Source: an uncultured Gilliamella sp.
Lineage (GTDB): Bacteria; Pseudomonadota; Gammaproteobacteria; Enterobacterales; Orbaceae
Direction: 5' to 3'
Length of the DNA: 64,000 bases
Assembly: GCA_945271295.1 (NCBI GenBank)
Contig: CALYPG010000002.1
Coordinates: forward strand, 167,868 to 231,867
The position numbers and the translations under genes were made by a program. Shown one piece after another: positions 1 to 8,963 of the stretch; positions within the stretch are counted from its first letter, which is position 1, and the number at the start of each line of letters is the position of its first letter. A model generated the notes under the pieces. It was given only the letters and a program-made list of their open reading frames with translations, was not told where the DNA came from and searched no databases.

Positions 1-896
1 ATTTATCAGCTATGGTAACCGAAAATCGTAATCCGAACAGTGAAAAAATTGACAACTGTTCAACACTTGAGATCCTACAAATTATCAATAATGAAGATAA
101 AAAGGTTGCCACTGCTGTTGAAAAACAGTTACCTCAGATTGCTAAAGCGGTAGAGACTATTACTCGTGCTTTTTCCAATCAAGGTAGATTAATCTATATC
201 GGTGCAGGTACCTCTGGTCGACTAGGTATTTTAGATGCTAGTGAATGCCCACCGACTTATGGCACGCCACCACAACAAGTGATAGGGTTAATAGCAGGTG
301 GTCAGCCTGCTATTTTTAGAGCTGTCGAAAATGCCGAAGATAACCCAGAATTAGCTGTTGCAGATTTAAAAAATATAAATTTCAATGCCAAAGATGTATT
401 AGTGGGTATTGCCGCTAGTGGGCGCACACCTTATGTAATAGGAGCAATGCAATTCGCTAAATCCATCGGGGCAACTGTCATTAGCCTATGCTGTAATCCT
501 AAAGCGCCGATGATAGCGATCGCTGATATCGCAATCACTCCTATTGTTGGTGCTGAAGTTATTACTGGCTCATCAAGAATGAAAGCTGGGACAGCTCAAA
601 AAATGGTCTTAAATATGCTAACTACAGCAAGTATGATTAAAACAGGCAAAGTCTATGGTAACTTAATGGTTGATGTTGAAGCAACCAACGCTAAACTGAT
701 AGAACGTCAAATATCAATTGTAATGCAAGCCACTGAATGCAATCGCGAAACCGCAATTTTAGCACTTGAACAATGCCAAAGGCATTGTAAAACTGCAATT
801 TTAATGATTCTAGCTAATCTCAATGCTGAACAAGCAAAACAAGCTCTTAGTAAAAATAATGGTTTTATTCGTCAAACTTTAAATAAAACTATTTAA
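1..896 (+). CDS. murQ: N-acetylmuramic acid 6-phosphate etherase, 5'-truncated by the window edge
   Basis: This enzyme cleaves the lactyl ether of MurNAc-6-phosphate to GlcNAc-6-phosphate and D-lactate in cell-wall recycling, in the cytoplasm. The first in-window ATG is at 12, but the frame stays open to the window edge. The residues before that ATG (LISA) continue the family alignment, since relatives have several residues before the TEQRNPNS-like stretch, so the true start probably lies outside the window. Counting from the ATG at 12, the SIS-fold phosphosugar loop GAGTSGRLG is at residues 64-72, followed by [11 protein letters not shown] and later the family signature [11 protein letters not shown]. 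The length of 294+ residues fits the 298-residue E. coli protein. A 404-bp gap separates it from the PTS operon, so shared transcription is not evident. Confidence 0.95.
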   Translation, partial: LSAMVTENRNPNSEKIDNCSTLEILQIINNEDKKVATAVEKQLPQIAKAVETITRAFSNQGRLIYIGAGTSGRLGILDASECPPTYGTPPQQVIGLIAGGQPAIFRAVENAEDNPELAVADLKNINFNAKDVLVGIAASGRTPYVIGAMQFAKSIGATVISLCCNPKAPMIAIADIAITPIVGAEVITGSSRMKAGTAQKMVLNMLTTASMIKTGKVYGNLMVDVEATNAKLIERQISIVMQATECNRETAILALEQCQRHCKTAILMILANLNAEQAKQALSKNNGFIRQTLNKTI

Positions 897-1300
897 TTAA
901 TGTAAACAAATATAAAAATACCCACTGAGATATCTTTTTACATAATTGTCTTTCATAACTACAAAGAATAATAAATATAATATTTTTATATATTAATATA
1001 GTGTTTTATATCGTAAATTAGATATAATTGATTGATAATATAGCATGTTATTAAAAATCAAATTCTAAATAACTGTTGTATTTTACTTTTTAAATTTATA
1101 ACAGAATGGAATAGATACTTTTTTTAGAAAAATAATTATCTAATCAATTTTATAAATTAATTTATCACTAAAAGTGGCTATAATAGTTATATAACAACAA
1201 ATAATAACCATATATTTTATATTGTAAAATAATATACTTTTAGAGTTATAAAATAATAATTTCGTTTTATCCAATAATGTAGAAATTGGGAGGTAATTGT
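897..1300. other. AT-rich intergenic region upstream of the PTS operon
   Basis: About 400 bp of very AT-rich sequence between murQ and the EIIAB gene with no credible reading frame. A TATAAT hexamer lies at 1179-1184, but it has no convincing -35 partner, so I do not call a promoter. I see no catabolite-repressor or CRP-like palindrome and no sigma-54 type -24/-12 pair. The only firm signal is the GGGAGG ribosome-binding site at 1288-1293 for the next gene. Confidence 0.5.
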
Positions 1301-2275
1301 ATGGTAGGAATCATTCTTGCAACTCATGGTGAGTTTGCTGAAGGTATTCTACAATCAGGAACGATGATATTTGGAGAACAAGAAAACGTTAAAGCGGTTA
1401 CCTTGCATCCAAGTGATGGTCCTGATAGTTTAAAGGAGAGAATGTTAGCCGCAATAGCGACATTCGAAAATCAAGATGAAGTACTATTTTTAGTGGATTT
1501 ATGGGGAGGGACACCATTCAATCAGGCAAATAATTTATGTGGTCAGCACAGTAATTGGGCAATAGTTGCTGGTCTAAACCTTCCAATGCTAATTGAAGCT
1601 TACTCTGCACGCTTATCTTGCGAATCAGCTAAAGAAATTGCAGCTTCAATTTTATCTGCTGCCCAAGAAGGGATCCGAGCCACTGTTGAATCGGCTTCAT
1701 CAACACCAACTACAAATCAAACTTCTAATACCATCCCTGAAGGAACTGTTCTTGGTGATGGCAAAATGAAAATTGTTCTTGCTCGTGTTGATTCCCGTTT
1801 ATTACATGGACAAGTTGCAACTGCATGGACTAAATCTACCAATCCAAACCGAATTATTGTTGTATCTGATTCTGTGGCTAAAGATGATTTAAGGAAGAAA
1901 CTTATTGAAGAAGCGGCACCGCCAGGAGTAAAGGCTAATGTAGTACCGATTAAGAAGATTATCGAAGTTTCACGAGATCCTCGCTTTGGCAACACGAAAG
2001 CATTGCTCTTATTTGAAAATCCGCAAGATGTTTTGCGAACAATTGAAGGGGGCGTCGATATTAATGTTGTTAATGTCGGTTCAATGGCGCATTCAGTTGG
2101 TAAAGTTATGGTAAACAAAGTTCTATCAATGAATTCTGATGATGTTGATACCTTTGAAAAATTAAAAGCTAAGAATGTAAAATTTGACGTTCGCAAAGTA
2201 CCTAATGACTCTACTAGCAATATGGATGAATTATTGAAAAAAGCCAAAGAAGATTTAGCTGAACAAAAGAATTAG
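1301..2275 (+). CDS. manX: PTS mannose-family EIIAB component
   Basis: This is the cytoplasmic phosphotransfer subunit of a mannose-family (Man/Lev/Sor) sugar PTS, passing phosphate from HPr to the incoming hexose. I place the start at the ATG at 1301, seven bases after a GGGAGG site; the upstream TTG at 1286 overlaps that site. The resulting 324-residue protein has an N-terminal EIIA domain with phosphorylatable His9 (LATHGEFAEG), a Ser/Thr/Asn-rich linker near residues 130-150, and an EIIB domain from about 155 with active His169 in DSRLLHGQV. E. coli ManX has the same fused order. It heads an EIIAB-EIIC-EIID operon. The exact sugar (mannose, glucose, glucosamine or other) cannot be read from sequence. 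Confidence 0.93.
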   Translation: MVGIILATHGEFAEGILQSGTMIFGEQENVKAVTLHPSDGPDSLKERMLAAIATFENQDEVLFLVDLWGGTPFNQANNLCGQHSNWAIVAGLNLPMLIEAYSARLSCESAKEIAASILSAAQEGIRATVESASSTPTTNQTSNTIPEGTVLGDGKMKIVLARVDSRLLHGQVATAWTKSTNPNRIIVVSDSVAKDDLRKKLIEEAAPPGVKANVVPIKKIIEVSRDPRFGNTKALLLFENPQDVLRTIEGGVDINVVNVGSMAHSVGKVMVNKVLSMNSDDVDTFEKLKAKNVKFDVRKVPNDSTSNMDELLKKAKEDLAEQKN

Positions 2276-2300
2276 TTTTTATTTGATGAGGAATTATATT

Positions 2301-3101
2301 ATGACATTATCTATTATTGCTATCATTTTGGTGATAGTTGTTGCCTTTCTGGCAGGTATGGAAGGTATTTTAGATCAATTCCAGTTCCATCAACCTTTAG
2401 TTGCTTGTTCGTTAATTGGACTAGTAACAGGTAATTTAGAAGCTGGAGTTGTACTTGGTGGTTCATTGCAAATGATCGCTCTAGGTTGGGCAAATATTGG
2501 CGCAGCCGTTGCTCCAGATGCAGCATTAGCTTCCGTAGCTTCTGCAATTATTTTAGTTTTAGGTGGACAAGGTGTAACTGGTGTATCAACCGCAATCGCT
2601 ATTGCAATTCCACTTGCAGTTGCTGGACTATTCTTAACTATGATTGTGCGAACTATCGCCGTTCCACTTGTTCATATGATGGATGCAGCAGCAGAACAAG
2701 GAAATATTCGACGAATTGAATGGTTACAAATTTTAGGTATTTGTTTACAAGGCTTAAGAATTGCTATTCCTGCTGCAGCTTTATTATTCATCCCAGCAGA
2801 AACCGTAAAACAAGCTTTAAATGCAATGCCTGAATGGTTAACTACTGGTATGGCTATTGGTGGTGGTATGGTTGTTGCTGTAGGTTATGCAATGGTTATT
2901 AACATGATGGCAAACCGTGAAGTATGGCCATTTTTTATCATTGGTTTTGTCGTCGCAGCTATATCGCAATTAACTTTAATTGCACTTGGTGCACTAGGTA
3001 TTGCACTAGCATTAATTTATCTTAGCCTTTCAGAGCGTGGTAACTCATCAAACGGAAGTAACAAGGGCGATCCTCTTGATGATATTTTGAATGATTATTA
3101 A
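2301..3101 (+). CDS. manY: PTS mannose-family EIIC component
   Basis: This is an integral membrane subunit that forms the sugar channel with EIID. The ATG at 2301 is preceded at eight bases by GAGGA, and the upstream TTG and ATG of the open frame overlap that site, giving 266 residues. The sequence is almost entirely hydrophobic helices and carries the family-conserved stretch IALGWANIGAAVAPDAALAS, which matches E. coli ManY very closely. The C-terminal tail is polar and acidic (DPLDDILNDY), as in ManY. It lies 25 bp after EIIAB and 17 bp before EIID, clearly one operon. Substrate specificity is not decidable. Confidence 0.93.
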   Translation: MTLSIIAIILVIVVAFLAGMEGILDQFQFHQPLVACSLIGLVTGNLEAGVVLGGSLQMIALGWANIGAAVAPDAALASVASAIILVLGGQGVTGVSTAIAIAIPLAVAGLFLTMIVRTIAVPLVHMMDAAAEQGNIRRIEWLQILGICLQGLRIAIPAAALLFIPAETVKQALNAMPEWLTTGMAIGGGMVVAVGYAMVINMMANREVWPFFIIGFVVAAISQLTLIALGALGIALALIYLSLSERGNSSNGSNKGDPLDDILNDY

Positions 3102-3118
3102 GAATTTGGAGAAAAAAA

Positions 3119-4030
3119 ATGACAGATAGAATTCAATTAAACAAAAAAGATCGTTTAGCTGTGGCTTGGCGTTCAACTTTTCTCCAAGGTTCTTGGAATT
3201 ATGAACGTATGCAAAATGGTGGTTGGGTCTATTCAATGATCCCTGCAATCAAGAAATTATATTCTACTAAAGAAGACCGTTCTGCAGCACTTAAACGTCA
3301 CTTAGAGTTTTTCAATACTCACCCTTATTTAGCCTCACCTGTACTTGGTGTAACACTTGCCCTTGAAGAAGAACGAGCTAATGGTGCTGCTGTTGATGAT
3401 GTAGCTATTCAAGGTGTAAAAGTTGGTATGATGGGACCTTTAGCTGGGGTAGGTGATCCTGTATTCTGGTTTACTGTTCGCCCAATGCTTGGTGCACTTG
3501 GTGCATCATTAGCATTAAGCGGTAACATTATCGGACCTATCTTGTTCTTTTTATTATGGAATATTATCCGTTGGGGCTTTATGTGGTACACACAAGAATT
3601 TGGTTACCGCACTGGCTCTAAAATTACTGATAACTTATCAGGTGGCTTACTACAAAAAATCACCAAAGGCGCATCTATTTTAGGGATGTTTGTACTCGCT
3701 GCCTTAGTGCAAAGGTGGGTATCAATAAAATTCCAACCAGTAGTATCAACAGTCAAATTAGATAAAGGAGCATTTATTGATTGGAATTCACTGCCTGCTG
3801 GAGCTGAAGGCATTCAACAAGCATTGATACAGGTACAAAGCGGGCTAGCACTCACTCAAGAAAAGGTCACAACTTTACAAAATAACTTAGATCAATTGAT
3901 ACCAGGATTAGTTCCTTTACTTCTAACTTTCCTTTGTATGTGGTTATTACGTAAAAAAGTATCACCAATTTTGATCATCCTTGGTCTATTTATTGTTGGA
4001 ATTGTTGGTCATGTAATTGGTCTATTATAA
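3119..4030 (+). CDS. manZ: PTS mannose-family EIID component
   Basis: This is the second membrane subunit of the mannose-family permease. It starts at the ATG at 3119 after a GGAG site. Hallmarks are the N-terminal RSTFLQGSWNYERMQNGGW, the segment FFNTHPYLASPVLGVTLALEEE and the MGPLAGVGDPVFWFTVRPM loop, all typical of ManZ. At 303 residues it is about 20 longer than E. coli ManZ. The excess is a polar, Gln-rich stretch around residues 210-260, between the last helices, as seen in several Firmicutes EIID proteins. A hairpin follows the gene, and the ManO-type gene lies 170 bp on. Confidence 0.93.
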   Translation: MTDRIQLNKKDRLAVAWRSTFLQGSWNYERMQNGGWVYSMIPAIKKLYSTKEDRSAALKRHLEFFNTHPYLASPVLGVTLALEEERANGAAVDDVAIQGVKVGMMGPLAGVGDPVFWFTVRPMLGALGASLALSGNIIGPILFFLLWNIIRWGFMWYTQEFGYRTGSKITDNLSGGLLQKITKGASILGMFVLAALVQRWVSIKFQPVVSTVKLDKGAFIDWNSLPAGAEGIQQALIQVQSGLALTQEKVTTLQNNLDQLIPGLVPLLLTFLCMWLLRKKVSPILIILGLFIVGIVGHVIGLL

Positions 4031-4039
4031 TCTTAATAC

Positions 4040-4081
4040 TTTGTTAAGATGTTTCAGGAGAGCATAATGTTTAAGTATAAC
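4040..4081 (+). promoter_or_regulatory. 42-bp shared promoter-like motif, copy 1
   Basis: TTTGTTAAGATGTTTCAGG, ten variable bases, then GTTTAAGTATAAC. The same layout occurs at 20355-20396 and 55016-55057 on the other strand. Sixteen of the first 19 bases and 12 of the last 13 match the tcdA copy. It points toward the ManO-type gene at 4202, and its TATAAC could be a -10 box. The second half also forms part of the hairpin at 4059-4091. Function is inferred. Confidence 0.5.
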
Positions 4082-4095
4082 ATTATGCTCTTTAT
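4059..4095 (+). terminator. Hairpin after the man PTS genes
   Basis: A perfect 13-bp inverted repeat: AGAGCATAATGTT (4059-4071), a seven-base loop, and its complement (4079-4091), followed by TTTAT. The short T-run makes it a moderate terminator candidate that could reduce readthrough from manXYZ into the ManO-type gene. It overlaps the 42-bp shared motif, so its role is ambiguous. Confidence 0.6.
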
Positions 4096-4201
4096 ATAAC
4101 TAAAGCTAGTTGTGTCAGAGTTTTATAAGCCATATTCTAATTCCAAATAAATCTTGAGGTTCTGACCACTAATTGACTAATCAATATGGATATACAAAGA
4201 A

Positions 4202-4576
4202 ATGGTACAATCATTAAATACTAAAATCGATCTAACGGTTAAGGGTACTGCTTTTGTCGGTTTTTCTGAGTATGGTAATATTATGATTGGAGACAAAGCC
4301 TTTGAATTCTATCATCAAAGAGATAGCCGTAAATATATCCAAATTCCATGGAAGGAAGTTGATTATGTTGTTGCCTCTGTTTTATTCAGAGGGAGATGGA
4401 TTCCTCGTTACTCGATCCAAACCAAACAAAATGGTACCTTCACTTTTGCATCAGAAGATCCTAAAAAAGTTTTAAGAGCCATTCGTGTTTACATAGATGG
4501 ACAGAAAATGGTCAAATCATTAGGTTTTTTTGATGTTCTAAAACGATCTTTATTTAGAAAAAAATCAAAAAATTAA
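4202..4576 (+). CDS. manO: DUF956 / ManO family protein
   Basis: This 124-residue soluble protein belongs to the DUF956 family, named ManO where it follows mannose-PTS operons in lactic acid bacteria. Visible features are a beta-rich N-terminal part (DLTVKGTAFVGFSEYGNIMIGDKAFEF), the IPWKEVDYVVASV core, an RGRWIPRYSIQT turn and a basic C terminus ending in KRSLFRKKSKN. Its position right after EIID is the usual one for the family. A hairpin and a promoter-like motif separate it from manZ, so it may be transcribed at a different level. A regulatory role for glucose/mannose PTS has been proposed for relatives, but its biochemical activity is unknown to me. Confidence 0.82.
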   Translation: MVQSLNTKIDLTVKGTAFVGFSEYGNIMIGDKAFEFYHQRDSRKYIQIPWKEVDYVVASVLFRGRWIPRYSIQTKQNGTFTFASEDPKKVLRAIRVYIDGQKMVKSLGFFDVLKRSLFRKKSKN

Positions 4577-4604
4577 TATAAGTAATCAGTAATATGCTAA
4601 CTAA

Positions 4605-5492
4605 TTAATTTATAATGTTATTACTTCTAATAAATTGATAAAATTTCTGAGCTTGCATTGATAATTGCCGCTCTTTTTTCTTAATTAAATACACCGCTCG
4701 TTTTAATGAAATATCTTTAAAAGGAATAATAGCAATATTATCATGCTCAAATTGAAATAAAGTCAATCCGGTTGTAATACTAATACCATGATTAACTGCA
4801 ATTAATCCCATCATAGAGGTTAACTGTGTAACTTCCATAGCATATTGAATATTATATAATTGAATTAATTGGTCGGTATATATTCTAATACTGGTCCCTT
4901 TAGCAAAAGCAATAAAATTTTGTCCTTCTAACTCTTTCAATTCAACTGACTGTTTTTGCGCAAGTTCATTGTCCTTATGGCAAATTAAATAAAAATCATC
5001 CGAAAATAATAGCTCTGCCTCAATCTCTTTTAATGCTGGAGTACCAGCCGCAACGGCAATATCGGCTGAATTATCAATGATAGAATGTAAACACCTATCC
5101 CATTGAGTATCTAAAATATCAACACGAATTTTCGGATTTTCTTCATTAAATTTAGCAATCACTTGCGGTAACCATTTCACGGCTAAAGAAGGTAAAACAG
5201 CTACGGTAACACTTCCTTCTTCGCCACTTGAATATCGTTTAATTTCTCGAATAGTATTATCATAACTACTAATAAGGCTTCTGGCTAATTTAATAAAATG
5301 TAATCCATCAATATTAAGTTGAACCTTTCTTGTATCTCGATCAAACAATCTAAAACCAACTTCTTGTTCTAAAGCTGCAATAAGAGCACTAAAAGCAGGT
5401 TGCGATAAATTAACCATCTCTGATGCTCGAGTGAAATTTTCTGTTTCTGCTAAAGCAAGAAATGCACGTAATTGCTTAATTGAAATGTTCAT
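4605..5492 (-). CDS. LysR-family transcriptional regulator
   Basis: A 295-residue LysR-type regulator. The N-terminal winged helix-turn-helix spans about residues 1-60 (ISIKQLRAFLALAETENFTRAS, then SQPAFSALIAALEQEVGFRLFDR). A type 2 periplasmic-binding-like effector domain follows from about 90. It is transcribed away from the CitMHS-type transporter and the AtuA-like genes across a 378-bp gap, the standard arrangement for a LysR protein controlling its neighbour. The inducer is therefore likely the carboxylate handled by that operon, but this is inference from context only. Confidence 0.9.
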   Translation of the reverse strand: MNISIKQLRAFLALAETENFTRASEMVNLSQPAFSALIAALEQEVGFRLFDRDTRKVQLNIDGLHFIKLARSLISSYDNTIREIKRYSSGEEGSVTVAVLPSLAVKWLPQVIAKFNEENPKIRVDILDTQWDRCLHSIIDNSADIAVAAGTPALKEIEAELLFSDDFYLICHKDNELAQKQSVELKELEGQNFIAFAKGTSIRIYTDQLIQLYNIQYAMEVTQLTSMMGLIAVNHGISITTGLTLFQFEHDNIAIIPFKDISLKRAVYLIKKKERQLSMQAQKFYQFIRSNNIIN

Positions 5493-5870
5493 ATTGCCAA
5501 AATTCTCTAATTATTTCTCAAAACTTATAAAACCACGAATTATCATAAAAATATGCTCAAAGGCCTAATTAATCTTTTTATTGAACTGTATCACAGTTTT
5601 TATTTATTTGAACAAGTTATCAAAAATGATTTTCTTTTTTTGTGATATGAGTATAGGTAAATATTCTTCCATTTTTTTGAGCAGATTTAACCAATTGATA
5701 AATAATATGTTTTTATTTAAAAATATATAATTTTAAACAATTAATCTATCGAAAAAACAAATAAATTAATTTATATTCATTACACAAATATATTCATCAG
5801 ATATTTAAATAATTTTTTCATTTTAGTTATGTATCATATGCCAACATTTATTTAATTAAGGAGATTATTT
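5493..5870. promoter_or_regulatory. Divergent control region between lysR and the transporter operon
   Basis: A 378-bp AT-rich region without genes. It contains a short perfect inverted repeat, AACTGT-ATC-ACAGTT (5584-5598), and a distant inverted 8-mer pair, TGCTCAAA (5554-5561) and TTTGAGCA (5676-5683). These are the best candidate LysR sites I can see. A purine-rich AAGGAG ribosome site precedes the ATG at 5871. No -10/-35 pair stands out. Confidence 0.4.
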
Positions 5871-7181
5871 ATGTTAGCACTCACCGGCATTTTAACTATT
5901 GTCGTTATGCTTTATTGCATAATGTCAAAACGAATGTCCCCAATTGTTGCATTAATTGTGATTCCAACAATAGGCGCATTAATCGCTGGATGTGGTTTAG
6001 AAACGCCAAAATTTATTGTAGCAGGGATCACTAAACTGGCGCCAATGGCTGCAATGTTTGTTTTCGCAATTACATTTTTTGGTGTAATAACAGATGCGGG
6101 AATGTTTGATCCTATTATTAAACGCATTTTACGCTTTGTAGGAGCCAATCCAGTTAGAATTATTATTGGTACTGGTATATTGGCTTTAATTGCTCACTTA
6201 GATGGCAATGGTGCAGTAACATTTTTAGTCACAGTTCCAACTATGCTACCTCTTTTTGAAAAATTAGGTATGGATAAACGTATGTTAATTGGTATCACCG
6301 CGTTAAGTGCTGGGGTTAACTTCTTACCATGGACTGGACCAATGATTCGCGCAGCAAGTGCATTAAATATCACTACACACGATCTTTTTGTACCACTGAT
6401 TCCGGCACAAATAGCTGGACTAACATTCATGATAATAATGGGTTATTATTGGGGTAAAAAAGAACAAAAACGTTTAGGGCTAACCAAAGAAGCAATACTG
6501 GCAACTGGCGGTACTGCGCATCATGAAAAAGAATTAACCGAAGAAGAAAAGAAACTTCGCCGTCCACACTTATTTTGGATAAATATTGCTCTTGTGATAG
6601 CTGTTTTATGTACAATGGTATTTACCCGAATTTCACCAACAGTTGCATTTATGATCGCCCTAACACTAGCGTTAATGATCAACTATCCTAACGTTAAAAT
6701 GCAATCTGAACGTATTAATGCCCATGCAAAAGCCGCTTTAATGATGGCAAGTATTTTATTTGCTGCCGGTGCCTTTACTGGAATTATGACTGGTTCTGGT
6801 ATGTTAAAAGCAATGTCTGAAGCCGCAGTTCACTTCATACCTGAGCACTTTGCCAGCCATGTACCATTTATTACAGGTATTGTTGCAATGCCTTTAAGCC
6901 TCATTTTTGACCCTGACTCATACTATTTTGGCATTATGCCTGTTGTGGCCAATACTGTTGAAATGCTAGGTGTACCGAGTATTCAGGTTGCTCAAGCATC
7001 AATTATGGGCCAAATGACTACGGGATTCCCTGTTAGTCCATTGACACCAGCTACATTCCTATTGGTTAGTCTTGCCGGGGTTGAATTAGCAGATCATCAA
7101 AAATTTAGTATTCCAGTATTGTGGTTAGCAAGCATTATTATGACCGTTGCTTGTGTGGTTACTGGTGTGTTTCCGATTTAA
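5871..7181 (+). CDS. CitMHS-family carboxylate transporter
   Basis: A 436-residue inner-membrane secondary transporter with about 11-12 hydrophobic helices, of the CitMHS (citrate-metal:proton symporter) family. Family hallmarks include the AHLDGNGAVTFLVTVPTMLPLF region, the GVNFLPWTGPMIRAASAL motif and the C-terminal FPVSPLTPATFLLVSLAGVELADH stretch. A central hydrophilic loop (residues about 190-225, Lys/Glu-rich) splits the two halves. It is the first gene of a three-gene operon with the split AtuA-like pair, suggesting it imports their substrate. Citrate itself is not assured, because many members carry other di- or tricarboxylates. Confidence 0.87.
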   Translation: MLALTGILTIVVMLYCIMSKRMSPIVALIVIPTIGALIAGCGLETPKFIVAGITKLAPMAAMFVFAITFFGVITDAGMFDPIIKRILRFVGANPVRIIIGTGILALIAHLDGNGAVTFLVTVPTMLPLFEKLGMDKRMLIGITALSAGVNFLPWTGPMIRAASALNITTHDLFVPLIPAQIAGLTFMIIMGYYWGKKEQKRLGLTKEAILATGGTAHHEKELTEEEKKLRRPHLFWINIALVIAVLCTMVFTRISPTVAFMIALTLALMINYPNVKMQSERINAHAKAALMMASILFAAGAFTGIMTGSGMLKAMSEAAVHFIPEHFASHVPFITGIVAMPLSLIFDPDSYYFGIMPVVANTVEMLGVPSIQVAQASIMGQMTTGFPVSPLTPATFLLVSLAGVELADHQKFSIPVLWLASIIMTVACVVTGVFPI

Positions 7182-7202
7182 ATTAAAAAGAGGTATTTAA
7201 CT

Positions 7203-8540
7203 ATGAAAAAAATAAGAATTGGTTGTGGCGCAGGTTATGCTGGCGACCGTATTGAACCAGCAGTAGAACTCGCACAAAAAGGACAAATTCAATATTTAGT
7301 ATTCGAATGTCTAGCAGAAAGAACTATTGCAATAGGACAAAAACAAAAACAAACTAACCCTAATGCAGGTTTTAATGAATTATTAGAAGCAAGAATGCGT
7401 GCTGTTTTACCATTATGCGTTGAAAATAAAATAAAAATCATTACTAATATGGGTTCAGCAAATCCTCAAGCTGCAGGTAAAGCTATTCAATCAATAGCTA
7501 AATCACTTGGCTTATCCGGTTTAAAAATTGCTGTGGTTGAAGGTGATGATGTTTATCAATCAGTTGTCGATCAGAATCTAAAACTTGATGATATTGGTAA
7601 AAAGATTTCAGAATCTGATAAGAAAATTGTTTCGGCTAATGCTTATTTAGGCTGTGAAGCTTTAATTGAAGCACTTAAATCTGGAGCAGATATTGTTATT
7701 ACTGGGCGAGTTGCTGATCCATCACTATTTTTATCACCAATGGTTTATGAATTTGGTTGGTCATTATCAGATTGGGATAAATTAGGTAAAGGTACTTTAA
7801 TTGGTCACTTACTCGAGTGTGCTGGTCAAATAACAGGCGGTTACTATGCTGATCCTGGTTATAAAGATGTACAAGGACTTGCTCGTTTAGGTTTTCCTAT
7901 TGCAGAAGTGAGTGAAAATGGCGAAGCAATTATTACTAAAGTTGCAGATGCTGGCGGTTGTGTCAATATTGATACGTGTAAAGAACAGATGCTGTATGAA
8001 ATACACAATCCTCAATCCTATATAACCCCAGATGTTGTAGCTGATTTTTCTAATGTTACGTTCAAACAAGAAGCAAAAGATCGCGTAGCCGTGTCTGGAG
8101 CGACAGGTAAACAACGAACAGAAACATTAAAAGTGTCTGTTGGTTACTTAGATGGTTTTATTGGCGAAGGTGAAATGAGTTATGCTGGACCAGGAGCAAC
8201 CGAACGCGGTCAGCTTGCATTAGACATTGTCAAAGAGCGTTTATCTATTATTAAAGCAAATGCCAACGAGTTACATTTTGATTTAATTGGCGTAAATGCA
8301 TTACATGGCAGCAAACTATCACAAAGTAGCAAACCTTATGAAGTAAGAGCACGAGTTGCTGGTCGTTTTAATAACAAAGCCGATGCCACTTTAATCGGTA
8401 ATGAAGTTGAAGCACTTTATACCAATGGTCCAGCAGCAGGTGGCGGTGCATATAAATCAGTTAAAGAAATTGTTGCGATGGATTCAACATTGATTGAACG
8501 TAAATTGGTTAAACCAATTATCAGTTATTTGGAGGTATAA
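7203..8540 (+). CDS. AtuA-like (DUF1446) protein, N-terminal domain polypeptide
   Basis: A 445-residue cytoplasmic protein of the acyclic terpene utilisation AtuA / DUF1446 family. Typical stretches are RIGCGAGYAGDRIEPAVEL at the N terminus, TNMGSANPQAAGKAI, the GADIVITGRVADPSLFLSPM motif, and a C-terminal GPAAGGGAYKS. In Pseudomonas AtuA a small ferredoxin-like domain is fused at the C terminus; here it is a separate gene directly downstream. Terpene use is unlikely to be the role, since the gene sits beside a carboxylate transporter and no terpene-pathway carboxylase or CoA genes are present. I infer a role in hydroxy- or tricarboxylate catabolism, reaction unknown. Confidence 0.8.
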   Translation: MKKIRIGCGAGYAGDRIEPAVELAQKGQIQYLVFECLAERTIAIGQKQKQTNPNAGFNELLEARMRAVLPLCVENKIKIITNMGSANPQAAGKAIQSIAKSLGLSGLKIAVVEGDDVYQSVVDQNLKLDDIGKKISESDKKIVSANAYLGCEALIEALKSGADIVITGRVADPSLFLSPMVYEFGWSLSDWDKLGKGTLIGHLLECAGQITGGYYADPGYKDVQGLARLGFPIAEVSENGEAIITKVADAGGCVNIDTCKEQMLYEIHNPQSYITPDVVADFSNVTFKQEAKDRVAVSGATGKQRTETLKVSVGYLDGFIGEGEMSYAGPGATERGQLALDIVKERLSIIKANANELHFDLIGVNALHGSKLSQSSKPYEVRARVAGRFNNKADATLIGNEVEALYTNGPAAGGGAYKSVKEIVAMDSTLIERKLVKPIISYLEV

Positions 8541-8541
8541 G

Positions 8542-8844
8542 ATGAAACTAAGAGAACTTGCACATTCACGTACAGGAGATAAAGGCAATATCTCAAATAT
8601 TTCAGTTATTGCTTATGATATAAACAATTATGAAAAATTAAAAGCTGCGGTAACAGCGGAAAAAGTCAAAGAATTCTTTTCAGACATCGTGAAAGGAAAG
8701 GTTGTTCGTTATGAATTACCGAATATTGGTGCATTAAACTTTGTCATGTATGAAGCTTTAGGCGGTGGGGTTACGCGTTCTTTGGCGCTCGATATGCATG
8801 GTAAAGGACTTAGTGCAGCACTAATGGATATGGACATAGAATAA
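8542..8844 (+). CDS. AtuA-like C-terminal (ferredoxin-fold) domain protein
   Basis: A 100-residue protein starting at the ATG at 8542, six bases after a GGAGG that lies within the last codons of the previous gene. The open frame extends upstream to 8494, but that would overlap the partner gene. It opens with LRELAHSRTGDKGNISNISV, the signature of the domain found fused to the C terminus of full-length AtuA proteins, and ends with a Gly-rich EALGGGVTRSL segment. The one-base gap to the preceding gene implies translational coupling and a stoichiometric complex. A hairpin terminator follows. Confidence 0.82.
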   Translation: MKLRELAHSRTGDKGNISNISVIAYDINNYEKLKAAVTAEKVKEFFSDIVKGKVVRYELPNIGALNFVMYEALGGGVTRSLALDMHGKGLSAALMDMDIE

Positions 8845-8877
8845 ACTTCTTTTATTATCATTGTTTTTTTACCTTTA

Positions 8878-8912
8878 AAATCCCATCAAGCAACTGCTGA
8901 TGGGATTTATCA
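8878..8912 (+). terminator. Terminator hairpin after the AtuA-like operon
   Basis: Inverted repeat AAATCCCATCA (8878-8888), a nine-base loop, and TGATGGGATTT (8898-8908). It separates the AtuA-like operon from the rpsP operon. The downstream T-run is short. Confidence 0.7.
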
Positions 8913-8963
8913 TTTAGATAGGAATAAATGAGTATATTACTAGCTATCAGCTAGAAACAGTCA

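Noticed and set aside
12..896. ATG at position 12 as the true murQ start
   Set aside because: The frame is open to the window edge and the upstream residues continue the family alignment, so the gene is treated as truncated.
1156..1184. A promoter for the man PTS operon based on TATAAT at 1179
   Set aside because: No acceptable -35 hexamer exists at 15-19 bp, and such hexamers arise easily in this AT-rich gap.
2323..2547. Opposite-strand and out-of-frame open frames inside the PTS, gltB, gud and other genes
   Set aside because: They lie entirely within strongly supported genes, have no ribosome sites and show no family features, so they are reading-frame shadows.
7203..8844. Acyclic terpene utilisation pathway
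   Set aside because: Only the AtuA-like protein is present. The carboxylases, CoA ligases and other atu genes are missing, and the neighbour is a carboxylate symporter.
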